From contig NZ_CAMXCM010000008.1 of assembly GCF_947179015.1 (NCBI RefSeq), forward strand, positions 1 to 64,000: DNA of 64,000 nucleotides, written 5' to 3'. Below the pieces are notes generated by a model. The model searched no databases, was not told the DNA's origin, and worked only from the letters and a program-made list of their open reading frames with translations. The first letter of the stretch is position 1, and each line of letters opens with the position of its first letter. Below, piece after piece: positions 26,852 through 35,084 of this stretch. Origin of the DNA: Commensalibacter communis (GTDB lineage Bacteria > Pseudomonadota > Alphaproteobacteria > Acetobacterales > Acetobacteraceae). Made by a program: the position numbers and the translations under genes.

Positions 26852-28086
26852 TATTGATTTCCTTCATAAACAGCAAATGCGGCGTCTATTGCTTTGCCTG
26901 GGATAATTTCTAAACCAGCACGTCTTAAAACTGTTTCAAAAGCCATCAAGGTGTGAAACACCTTATGGGGTCTAGCATTATGACCCATGGTACCTATACG
27001 CCAAATTTTTCCTTTTAAGGGTCCAAACGCGCTTCCTATTTCAATCTCGAAAAGATTTCGCATTTCTGCTCGAATTTGTTCGCCGTCTATATGATTAGGG
27101 ATGTAAATACCAGTTACATTATACATTCTGGTTTCATCATTACCAAATAAAGCTAATCCCATTGCTCTTGCCCCCTCTGATATTGCTTTGGTTGCTAAAC
27201 GATGGCGTTTGAAACAATTTTCTAAACCCTCTTCTAGGATAATGCATGCTGCTTCACGTGCAGCGTATAGCATACTTGTTGCTTCTGTATGATGGTTCAG
27301 ACGTTTTTCAGACCAATAATTCATTATCATTGCAAGATCAAAATAGTTTGATCCTATGCGACTACGCTGAGATCGCTCTTGACTGCCTTCTTGTAATCCT
27401 AATTCGGTATGGGCTCGGGAAAAAATAAACTCTGCCGCACGATCAGAAATGGTAATTAATCCACATCCAGGGGGACCCCCCATTGATTTTTGTAGACTTG
27501 CACTGACGATATCGATACCCCATCGATCTGTATCAATAGGCATTGCCCCTAAAGTTGCTGTGGCATCAACATAAGAATATACATTATATCGACGACAAAT
27601 TTCCCCCACGCCTTCCAATGGTTGCGCTGTTGTAGTTGATGTATCCCCATGAACACAAGCAAACACGTGAGGTTTATGTTGAATAATTGCTTGTTCAATC
27701 TCTTTTAAAGAAGCGACTTCACCCCATGAATAATCAAGCATTATCGTTTTTGCACCAATGCGTTCAGAAATTTCTGAAAGTAATAAACCAAAACGACCAT
27801 TATTAATGATTAACACTTTATTTTCAGGCTCGCATAAAGAAACCAATGCTGCTTCTATTGCTGCACGAGCTGTGCCATTAATAAGCAACGTCCATTGATT
27901 GTCGGTCATGAAAACATCGCGATATAATGCCATGGTTTCATTCATATAAGATGTCATTTCTGGATCAAATTGTCCCAGCATGTCCGCAGCCATAGCGCGT
28001 AAAATACGGGGATAAGTATTACTGGGGCCGGGTCCCATTAATAAACGTTGAGGTGGATCAATTTGTGGGAATATAGTTCTAGTCAT
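26851..28086 (-). CDS. (S)-ureidoglycine-glyoxylate aminotransferase, PucG/HpxJ type
   Basis: A 411-residue fold-type I PLP enzyme of the serine-pyruvate/alanine-glyoxylate aminotransferase family. Signs are LLMGPGPSNTYPRILRAM near residue 15, ACVHGDTSTTTAQPLEGVG near 141 and the PLP lysine in SASLQKSMGGPPGCGL near residue 197. In purine operons this enzyme transfers the amino group of ureidoglycine and yields oxalurate. It overlaps the next gene by four bases (ATGA type) and the allantoate hydrolase gene by four bases. Function rests on family plus operon context. Confidence 0.88.
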   Translation of the reverse strand: MTRTIFPQIDPPQRLLMGPGPSNTYPRILRAMAADMLGQFDPEMTSYMNETMALYRDVFMTDNQWTLLINGTARAAIEAALVSLCEPENKVLIINNGRFGLLLSEISERIGAKTIMLDYSWGEVASLKEIEQAIIQHKPHVFACVHGDTSTTTAQPLEGVGEICRRYNVYSYVDATATLGAMPIDTDRWGIDIVSASLQKSMGGPPGCGLITISDRAAEFIFSRAHTELGLQEGSQERSQRSRIGSNYFDLAMIMNYWSEKRLNHHTEATSMLYAAREAACIILEEGLENCFKRHRLATKAISEGARAMGLALFGNDETRMYNVTGIYIPNHIDGEQIRAEMRNLFEIEIGSAFGPLKGKIWRIGTMGHNARPHKVFHTLMAFETVLRRAGLEIIPGKAIDAAFAVYEGNQ

Positions 28087-29327
28087 ATATTATCTTCTTT
28101 TAATTCAATAAAGTGGATCATTGTTTGTAAAGCTGCCGTCACATCCTCATAACGAACCGTTTCCTTTGGAGAATGACTTATACCATTAGGTGATTGAATA
28201 AATAACATCGCTGTTGGAGCTAGATGGGATAAGATCATCGCATCATGACCTGCCCCGCTGGTTAGATATCGCACTGGTAATTTCAAATGTTGTATTGCTT
28301 GCTCTAACAACGACATAAGATTTTTATCACATAAGGACGCGGATAAATCATGTTGAATGAGGAATTCATGATCCAAACACCTTTTTTGACAGATTTTCTC
28401 GACTATTTGTTCAAATTGTTCTGCGAATTCATTACGTTTTTCATCCGTAGGAGCACGTAAATCGACAGAGAAAACGACTTGTTCTGCAATAACGTTTGGT
28501 GCGCCTGGAGTAACTGTTATTTGCCCAGTCGTAATTACAACACCTTCTTGTTCTGCTTCTTTTACATACTGTTCTGATAAGTAAATAATTTCGGCAGCAC
28601 CAGCCATTGCATCTTTTCGTAAATTCATACTTGTTGTGCCTGAGTGCCCAGCTTGCCCATTGATTAAAATTTGGAAGCGATATTGTGCAGCTATACCTGT
28701 AACAATCCCTAAAGGCAGTCCTTCTGACTCTAATACAGGTCCTTGTTCAATATGAGCTTCTAAATAACCAATTACATTTTCAGAATAATAGCGAGCCTTT
28801 TGAATATTTCGATAATCTAAACCAAAATCTTTGAAAGCTTGTTCAATAGAAATGCCCTTTTTATCTTTTAAGCCTTGTGGAAGCGTATTTAATACACCAG
28901 CAACAGATTTAGACGTTAACATTGCCATCGGAAAACGGGAGCCTTCTTCATCCCCAAAAGCAATGACGTCAATAGCAAAGGGAAAGCGTTTTTGTTGTCG
29001 ATTAAAATAATCAATAACTTCAATACCTAGCATGATACCCAAATTACCATCAAAACATCCCCCATTTCGAACAGTATCAAGATGTGAACCAATAATAAGT
29101 ATTGGATCATTTTTGGTTCGTCCTGCATATCGACCAACTAAATTTCCTGCTGGATCGATATGTGTGGTCATACCCGCTTGATTCATCCATTGTGCTACTG
29201 CGTGTTGCGATTGTTTATATTCATTACTAAGATATGCACGAAACAAATATTCTGAGGACTCACTATAAGGTGGTTTTCCTAAGGCTCTACATCGATCAGC
29301 AGCTCGTTTTCCATATGCGTTAAACAT
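28083..29327 (-). CDS. Allantoate amidohydrolase (M20 zinc hydrolase)
   Basis: A 414-residue binuclear metal hydrolase of the AllC/HpxK/carbamoyl-amino-acid hydrolase family. Metal ligands are seen in IGSHLDTVRNGGCFDGNLG (His, Asp) near residue 79, DEEGSRFP (Glu-Glu) near 126, and EAHIEQGPVLES (His) near 191. The substrate/dimer loop is in GQAGHSGTTSMNLRKDA near residue 224. It would release ammonia and CO2 from allantoate to give ureidoglycine for the aminotransferase gene immediately downstream. It overlaps the amidase gene by 8 bases. Confidence 0.9.
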   Translation of the reverse strand: MFNAYGKRAADRCRALGKPPYSESSEYLFRAYLSNEYKQSQHAVAQWMNQAGMTTHIDPAGNLVGRYAGRTKNDPILIIGSHLDTVRNGGCFDGNLGIMLGIEVIDYFNRQQKRFPFAIDVIAFGDEEGSRFPMAMLTSKSVAGVLNTLPQGLKDKKGISIEQAFKDFGLDYRNIQKARYYSENVIGYLEAHIEQGPVLESEGLPLGIVTGIAAQYRFQILINGQAGHSGTTSMNLRKDAMAGAAEIIYLSEQYVKEAEQEGVVITTGQITVTPGAPNVIAEQVVFSVDLRAPTDEKRNEFAEQFEQIVEKICQKRCLDHEFLIQHDLSASLCDKNLMSLLEQAIQHLKLPVRYLTSGAGHDAMILSHLAPTAMLFIQSPNGISHSPKETVRYEDVTAALQTMIHFIELKEDNI

Positions 29328-30669
29328 TATATATTCCTTGTTGCTGAATAGATGCTTTTGCTATCCCTTTGGCTTCTAATAATGCACCAAATTCAAACAA
29401 AATATGTTCATTTCCTGGTTTTGCAACAATTTGTAATCCGACTGGCAATTTTCCTGTTCTATTCAATGGTAAAGATAAAATAGGGCAACCGCTAAGGCTT
29501 AATGGCTGTGTGTAAATTCCCAAATTCACTCGAGCAGAGCTTTTCTTCCCATCAACAAGAACTGTAGGATCATTAATAAATGGAGCCGTACATCCTGTTG
29601 CAGGAGCAATCAAAAGATCATAATCACCAAAAATTTTATGTATATAATGTCGAAACCATTTTTCTATTTTTTTTGCCTGTAAATAAGTGGAAACAGGCAA
29701 GAGTGCGCCAGCGATGAAGCGGTCACGTGTAGCAGGATCATATTTTAAAGGCTCTTTTCTTAAATAGGGTAAATGCAGGGTTCCTCCTTCCGATGCTGTA
29801 ATTAAAAATGAAGCAGCCCTAACAGTTTCAATATGATCTAACGTGAGATTGTAGGTCTCAATTCCTATGCTAGTGATTTCTGTAATTGCATTTAAAATCT
29901 CTTGATCGACATCTCGTTCAAACCATCCTTTTAATCGTGCGATTTTTAGAGAAGAAATATCTTGCTTCCCGTGATCCTTACGATCTGATAATATGTTAAA
30001 AATACACTTCAAATCGTGGATGCTGCTGCAAAATGGACCGATAGTGTCGAGCGTTTCAGAAAAAGGATATACCCCTTGCAAAGGAATAGTATTATATGCT
30101 GGTCTAAGCCCCCATACACCGCATAGAGATGCAGGTACCCTTATAGATCCATTCGTATCTGATCCCAAAGAAAAAGCCATCATTCCAGCAGCAACCGCAG
30201 CAGCAGAGCCTCCAGAAGAACCTCCCGCAAATCGCCTTGTATCATGTGGATTTTTGGTAATTCCATAATGTGTATTATCTGTTACAAATCCGTATGCAAA
30301 TTCGTCCATATTTAAAGTAGCAACTGGAACAGCCCCAGCATTGCATAATCGTGTAATGACAGTAGCATCTTTGAGTGCAGGGGCGTGATCTGCTAATAGC
30401 ACTGAGCCTGCTGTTGTGGTGATATTTTTTACATCAAATAGGTCTTTAACTCCAAATGGTACACCAGCCAACGGGCCAGGATCTTTTCCTTGAGCGACCA
30501 ACTGATCAATATGCTGTGCAGTGGCCAATGCCCTATCTTTTAATGTTATCGTAACACTTCCAATAAGTGGATTATATTTATCAATCGCATTTAGAGAGTC
30601 AGATATTATCTGTGTTGCACTATAAGTAGCAGAGCGAACATTTTTTGAGATTTTCTTTATTAAATCCAA
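29320..30669 (-). CDS. AtzE/HpxY-family amidase
   Basis: A 449-residue amidase-signature enzyme. The catalytic triad is visible: Lys in GVPFGVKDLFDV near residue 74, the cis-Ser in RFAGGSSGGSAAA near 149, and the Ser nucleophile in GSDTNGSIRVPAS near 175. It matches the AtzE/HpxY subgroup, which forms a complex with a very small AtzG/HpxX-like partner; such a partner is encoded just upstream at 30672-30842. The start is TTG at 30669, with GGAGG inside the end of the partner gene. In hpx clusters this pair belongs to the oxalurate/oxamate arm of ureide breakdown; exact substrate is not known. Confidence 0.85.
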   Translation of the reverse strand: MDLIKKISKNVRSATYSATQIISDSLNAIDKYNPLIGSVTITLKDRALATAQHIDQLVAQGKDPGPLAGVPFGVKDLFDVKNITTTAGSVLLADHAPALKDATVITRLCNAGAVPVATLNMDEFAYGFVTDNTHYGITKNPHDTRRFAGGSSGGSAAAVAAGMMAFSLGSDTNGSIRVPASLCGVWGLRPAYNTIPLQGVYPFSETLDTIGPFCSSIHDLKCIFNILSDRKDHGKQDISSLKIARLKGWFERDVDQEILNAITEITSIGIETYNLTLDHIETVRAASFLITASEGGTLHLPYLRKEPLKYDPATRDRFIAGALLPVSTYLQAKKIEKWFRHYIHKIFGDYDLLIAPATGCTAPFINDPTVLVDGKKSSARVNLGIYTQPLSLSGCPILSLPLNRTGKLPVGLQIVAKPGNEHILFEFGALLEAKGIAKASIQQQGIYNV

Positions 30670-30671
30670 TA

Positions 30672-30842
30672 TTATTCCTCCACATCAATAGTAGGCACTG
30701 TGAAGTGATGAATTAGTTTACTACGACTGCTCAAAAGTTCTGTATTGTTTTTTACTCCTTTTAAACATTCTTTTGGAATATCTAGAAGGATGGTCTGCGA
30801 AAGACTTTCAATTTCTTGATAAAGCAAATCAGCCATTTTCAT
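30672..30842 (-). CDS. AtzG/HpxX-like small amidase partner (DUF4089 type)
   Basis: A 56-residue open frame too short for the usual cut-off. It reads MKMADLLYQEIESLSQ, then LDIPKECLKGVKNN, and ends HHFTVPTIDVEE. The pattern of one helix, a (L)xIPxExxxGVxxN motif, a second helix and a short proline-containing tail is that of the AtzG/HpxX family. Those proteins clamp AtzE/HpxY-type amidases. The ATG has AAAGGAAA 8 bases upstream. The stop lies 2 bases before the amidase start, and the amidase Shine-Dalgarno is inside this gene, so the pair is translationally linked. Recognised by motif shape and position, not by search. Confidence 0.8.
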   Translation of the reverse strand: MKMADLLYQEIESLSQTILLDIPKECLKGVKNNTELLSSRSKLIHHFTVPTIDVEE

Positions 30843-30865
30843 TGTTGAGTTTCCTTTACTGTTGT

Positions 30866-32311
30866 TTAAGAAGGTGGGTTTAAATCAACGAGTTCCTTAA
30901 CGTCGTAATCCAACAAACTTTGAAGATGATGTGCTTGATCTTCGAGGAATAGGCCTTTACCTATGCTTTTAATCAAACGATCTACCCCGAAATACATGCC
31001 ACTAATAGATGCACCAGCAAGTCCCATACTAATCAATGATCCAAAGGTAAAATTATAAATGCTAGATAACATTTCCTTGTTAGGATCATTTTTATTTTTA
31101 GGAAGAAATTGATAATTCTCGGTTAAATAAGGATAGGATCCTAATACTGTATTTTCCATTCCTGCATTTGGTGTATAACGGTCGCTCCATAATGCAACAG
31201 AGGATGCATAAGACGCCGTTTCTGGACGCGCTGTTAAATCAATGGTGAAACCCGTTCCAATAATTAAAAAATCAAAAATCATTTTACCTGTTGTTGTTTC
31301 AATATGAATTTCATTGTTAACTAGCTCTACAGATTTCCATTGACAATCTGTGTGATAAGCAAAATTTTCATGTTTACGACAACGCCAGAAAGTATCCTGG
31401 GGAGGCGGTTGGTTTAAATCACAAATACGTTGCATAAACGCCCAACGTTTATCATCTGGTAAATAGGGGTAGTGGCATAAAAATCCTGTTTGTTCCATCC
31501 AACGATGTGGATTAACGGATGGAATAGTTTTACGCCTTAAACATAAATCAACCCGACCAACATCTTGTTCTAAAGCAGTTGCTGCATTATCAAATGCTGA
31601 AGCCCCGCCTCCTAATACACCGATGCGCTTCCCTTTTAATTTACTAAAATCAATCGGCTCAGATGTATGTGCATAATATTCCTTAGGCAATGTTTTCAAA
31701 AAGTCAGGGCTGAACCATTTACCATTGCCATCAATGCCAGTTGCCAATACTATTTTACGTGCATAAATAGTGTATTCTCTATCAAGATGATCTTTAAATA
31801 AAAGACTAAAGATACCACTATCCCATTGGACGTTTATACAATGGCGATCACTTTCAACAGGCAGTTTATTAATATCTCGAAACCAGTCTAAATACTCTTT
31901 CCATGTTTCTTTTGGAATTTTGTCTAACATTTGCCATGCCTCTTGACCAAAAGAAGCCTCATACCATGATCTAAATGAAAGATTAGAATATCCTAATTCA
32001 GGACCTTTTAGATATTTAGGGGTTCGTAATGTGATCATACGGGCAAACGTTGTCCAAGGACCTTCTTTTCCTCGAATAGCTTTGTCAAAAATACGGATAT
32101 TGTGGATGTTATGGCGCAATAAACCAAATCCAATAGCTAATCCCGCTTGTCCAGCACCTAAAATAGCAACGTCTAAAACATTTTGATCATTATATTTTTT
32201 TTGAACACTCCAATTTTTATTGGGAAAGCTCATACAATCTAAATCATATGTTATTGCTTTTTCTAATTCAGCTAAAGAAGAGAATATTAAAGAGCTGTTA
32301 ATTTTACTCAT
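30866..32311 (-). CDS. FAD/NAD(P)-dependent monooxygenase-like flavoprotein heading the purine operon
   Basis: A 481-residue two-dinucleotide-domain flavoprotein. The FAD Rossmann motif is ILGAGQAGLAIGFGL near residue 51. The NAD(P) motif is IGVLGGGASAFDNAATAL near residue 234, the GxGxSAxDxA type of flavin-containing monooxygenases. A late FLIIGTGFTIDL near residue 355 is typical of the class. A longer frame to 32416 exists, but ATG 32311 with AAAGG nine bases before is the better start. It is the first gene of an operon whose later genes act just after urate oxidation, while no uricase (UaZ, PuuD) or UbiH-like HpxO is seen. Substrate is unknown; urate or another purine is a reasonable guess. 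Confidence 0.75.
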   Translation of the reverse strand: MSKINSSLIFSSLAELEKAITYDLDCMSFPNKNWSVQKKYNDQNVLDVAILGAGQAGLAIGFGLLRHNIHNIRIFDKAIRGKEGPWTTFARMITLRTPKYLKGPELGYSNLSFRSWYEASFGQEAWQMLDKIPKETWKEYLDWFRDINKLPVESDRHCINVQWDSGIFSLLFKDHLDREYTIYARKIVLATGIDGNGKWFSPDFLKTLPKEYYAHTSEPIDFSKLKGKRIGVLGGGASAFDNAATALEQDVGRVDLCLRRKTIPSVNPHRWMEQTGFLCHYPYLPDDKRWAFMQRICDLNQPPPQDTFWRCRKHENFAYHTDCQWKSVELVNNEIHIETTTGKMIFDFLIIGTGFTIDLTARPETASYASSVALWSDRYTPNAGMENTVLGSYPYLTENYQFLPKNKNDPNKEMLSSIYNFTFGSLISMGLAGASISGMYFGVDRLIKSIGKGLFLEDQAHHLQSLLDYDVKELVDLNPPS

Positions 32312-32921
32312 TACAAATCGCCTTTGATATATATTTGTATTATTAGGACTTGTTAATGAGTAGAAAATGAATTGATTGACTTGTCTAGAAACAATAAAGT
32401 CGTCAGTTGTTTCCAAAAAAGCAACAGTGCTCAGTTGAGTATGTCATAAATTTGTTATTTAGTTGTAACAATATCTATAAATAGGATCATTATATTGTTG
32501 ATTATTTATTTTGTGAACTTAAGATCTTTGCAATTTCTTGTTACGATGTTTTTTTATTGTAATTCATTATAATCATTCAATTTTTTTTCATTTTAATTGT
32601 AGAATACATTCATTTGAAGATCACGTTATAAATAGACTGTGTTTTTGAAAGATTTTTTCTAGCTATACGAGAAATATTTTTTTTCTGTTTCTTGACTGTG
32701 TATAAGAACGTCATAGTATGTATTTAACTTGAAATATCATTTAATATGTATAAATTTCAATATATTATAAGAATAATTTATTTTTTAAATATTTTGATTA
32801 AGAATAATTAAATATCATTGTTATAAAAAAATTATTTTGATTATTTAATGTAATATGCTACTGTAGGTAGAAATTTTCTAGTCAATTATAATAAAAATTT
32901 ATAAAGTATTGATTATAACAT
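32312..32921. promoter_or_regulatory. Divergent control region between the purine operon and the polysaccharide operon
   Basis: About 610 AT-rich bases without a supported gene. It must contain the promoter of the long minus-strand purine operon and that of the + strand kpsE-like operon. A TTGACT (about 32692) with TAGTAT 16 bases later could serve the + strand, but leaves a leader of about 200 bases. No repeat or palindrome stands out. Confidence 0.35.
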
Positions 32922-33956
32922 ATGAAATATAAGCATCTATTAACAGTTAAACAATTTTATGTAATTAGTATTATTATAAATGTCGTATTTTGGTTCTTGT
33001 TATTATCTTCGATTTATACTTCCGACACAATTTTACAAATCAGAGAAGTAAAAGAAAATAATTTTGATTTTAATGGTCATTTATCTGGAAATTACGTACC
33101 ATCAATCGCAGGTTGCTATATGTTTTCTGAATGGTTAAGGTCAGAAAAAGCATACGAGCTTCTTACTAATCAATTAGACGTAAAAAGCATTTATAAAAAA
33201 GGAGATTTATTCACTAAATTTGGTGGTATACATGATCTTTTTATGCATGGTGATCGTTCTGAATGGTCTTATTTTAACAAAAACCTTACAATAAGCATCA
33301 ATAATAACAGCAATACAATAAACATTAATTTATCGAGTTATAATAATGAAGATTCCAAAAAAATATTATATGAAATAATTACTATTGGAAAAGAATTTTT
33401 ACAATCTTCTCATAAAGAAGAAGACCAAAAATTAATTAATTACATTTCTTTTTTATCCTCTTCTTTGGATCGTGATTTAAAAGAAACAAACACAATATTA
33501 GGAAATTATATAAAAGAGGGAATATCTATTTACCCAAAAGAAAATTATTTAAATAATTTACTTATAAAAAATATTATCGAAAATAAGTTAATGGATTTAG
33601 ATATAACACTAAATTCAATGAAAACGTTAACTTTTCCTGTATACCAAGCCAAAATAGCGCAAAAAGTATTTATCCAAGAAGAATTAAATAAATTGTATTT
33701 TCACGACATTTTTCAAATACAAAATAGTGAAAAAATGGAAGATATTTTAAATAAAAAGCATTTTATAGAAAATTTAAAGCAAAGTATAGAACAGAAAAAA
33801 TATATGTTACAAAAGAAGAATTATATTGACCGATATCAAATTACTGTAATTAGTCCTCCGTCTCTTTTGATTGAAAGATCTGGCCCTTACCGAGTTAAAG
33901 GTTTTTTTGCAACTCTTTTAGTTATTTCATTAATATATTGGTTAATAAAAGAATGA
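32922..33956 (+). CDS. KpsE/BexC-like polysaccharide co-polymerase/export protein
   Basis: A 344-residue inner-membrane protein with one transmembrane segment near each end (residues about 14-33 and 325-341) and a large, mostly helical periplasmic part with coiled-coil-like stretches (residues about 160-300). The pattern, with SPPSLLIERSGPYRVKG before the second membrane helix, is that of capsule export proteins of the KpsE/BexC type. These bridge the inner membrane to an outer-membrane OPX channel. It is first in a three-gene operon with a Wza/KpsD-like lipoprotein and a glucosyltransferase. Sequence similarity is judged by architecture, so the family is probable rather than certain. Codon use is very AT-rich. 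Confidence 0.7.
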   Translation: MKYKHLLTVKQFYVISIIINVVFWFLLLSSIYTSDTILQIREVKENNFDFNGHLSGNYVPSIAGCYMFSEWLRSEKAYELLTNQLDVKSIYKKGDLFTKFGGIHDLFMHGDRSEWSYFNKNLTISINNNSNTININLSSYNNEDSKKILYEIITIGKEFLQSSHKEEDQKLINYISFLSSSLDRDLKETNTILGNYIKEGISIYPKENYLNNLLIKNIIENKLMDLDITLNSMKTLTFPVYQAKIAQKVFIQEELNKLYFHDIFQIQNSEKMEDILNKKHFIENLKQSIEQKKYMLQKKNYIDRYQITVISPPSLLIERSGPYRVKGFFATLLVISLIYWLIKE

Positions 33957-35077
33957 TGATAATGAGTATTTTACGCCTAAGTATATTTATATTTCTTTCT
34001 TTAATTGTTTCTGGATGTAGCCTTCCTAGGGGAGGTCCCTCATCATCATCAATTTTGTCGACGTTTAAGGGAAAAATTATAACTGTTGATGAATATCAAG
34101 CTCAAAAGCTAGATAAACAAGTTACTCTTGAGAATAAATTATTTGTGCAAAAAAATTTAGATGCATTAATGTTACCAATTGAAAATAAAAATTTAATGAT
34201 TAAAATTGGTGACAAATTAATTGTTACATTAATGAGCTTTTCACCCGATAGCATCATTGATCAAAATCAAGAGCCAATATCAGCAGGGTTTAATAAAAGA
34301 GAATTAGGTACATTCACAGTTGATTATAATGGTAACATTAATTTACCTTATATTGGTAATGTTTATATCAATAATTTAACTGAAAGTGCTGCACGAAACC
34401 TTATCCAAAGTAAGTATAATAGTAATAATAGTGTTGTTAATCCTTATGTAATTATAGCTTTAGAAGAAAATGGTGCCAGTGGTGTTACTGTAACAGGGGA
34501 TATCGGAGCACCAAAAATTTTATCTTGGCAACCAGGGGGAATGAAACTAGCAACTGCACTTACATTAGCGCAAAATGGTAATACACGAACTATTAGTAAT
34601 GAGGCTAGCAAAGATAGTACAAATAAAACCATGGTCAACGTTATTAGAAATGGAGCTCAGTATTCAATTCCATATGATTTGGCTTTAAAGAGCGATATTA
34701 ATCTTGCACCATCGGATAAGATTATTGTTAAGAGCGCACCCCAAGTTCGTACCACCTTAATAGGGGGTGGTATTTTAAAAAATGGAATTTACGATTATTC
34801 TAGTCAACCTGCATTACTCGATGCTATTGCTAGAGCTGGCGGTTTTAATCCAAATAATGCTGATATTTCTAATGTTTTCGTTTTTAGAAAAGATTATGAT
34901 AATGATTTAAAAATATATAGATTTAAATTTAATGATGGCCACGGTATGGCAGCAGCAGCATTTTTCCCAATTTTTGACAAAGATGTAATTTTTTCACCAG
35001 AATCCCCGATTGTTCCTTGGTTACGGGTTTTAAACATAGCTTTCCAAATGGCACTGCCTGCTGCAATCATAAAGTAA
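33953..35077 (+). CDS. KpsD/Wza-type polysaccharide export lipoprotein (OPX)
   Basis: About 374 residues. The N-terminus is a lipoprotein signal peptide with lipobox LIVSGC, the Cys near residue 22 of this start. The polysaccharide-export (Poly_export) domain follows at about residues 80-175 (IKIGDKLIVTLMSF, then GTFTVDYNGNINLPYIGNVY). SLBB-type repeats come next (VTVTGDIGAPKIL near 180, and TLIGGGILKNGIYDY near 260). The start is set at ATG 33953, which overlaps the previous stop in an ATGA junction; a GTG at 33938 is also in frame. It would form the outer-membrane exit for the polymer made by the next gene. Confidence 0.87.
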   Translation: MMIMSILRLSIFIFLSLIVSGCSLPRGGPSSSSILSTFKGKIITVDEYQAQKLDKQVTLENKLFVQKNLDALMLPIENKNLMIKIGDKLIVTLMSFSPDSIIDQNQEPISAGFNKRELGTFTVDYNGNINLPYIGNVYINNLTESAARNLIQSKYNSNNSVVNPYVIIALEENGASGVTVTGDIGAPKILSWQPGGMKLATALTLAQNGNTRTISNEASKDSTNKTMVNVIRNGAQYSIPYDLALKSDINLAPSDKIIVKSAPQVRTTLIGGGILKNGIYDYSSQPALLDAIARAGGFNPNNADISNVFVFRKDYDNDLKIYRFKFNDGHGMAAAAFFPIFDKDVIFSPESPIVPWLRVLNIAFQMALPAAIIK

Positions 35078-35084
35078 AATTATA

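Noticed and set aside
29320-30669. Glutamyl-tRNA(Gln) amidotransferase subunit A
   Set aside because: The amidase core is shared, but the ureide operon context and adjacent AtzG/HpxX-like gene point to the AtzE/HpxY group.
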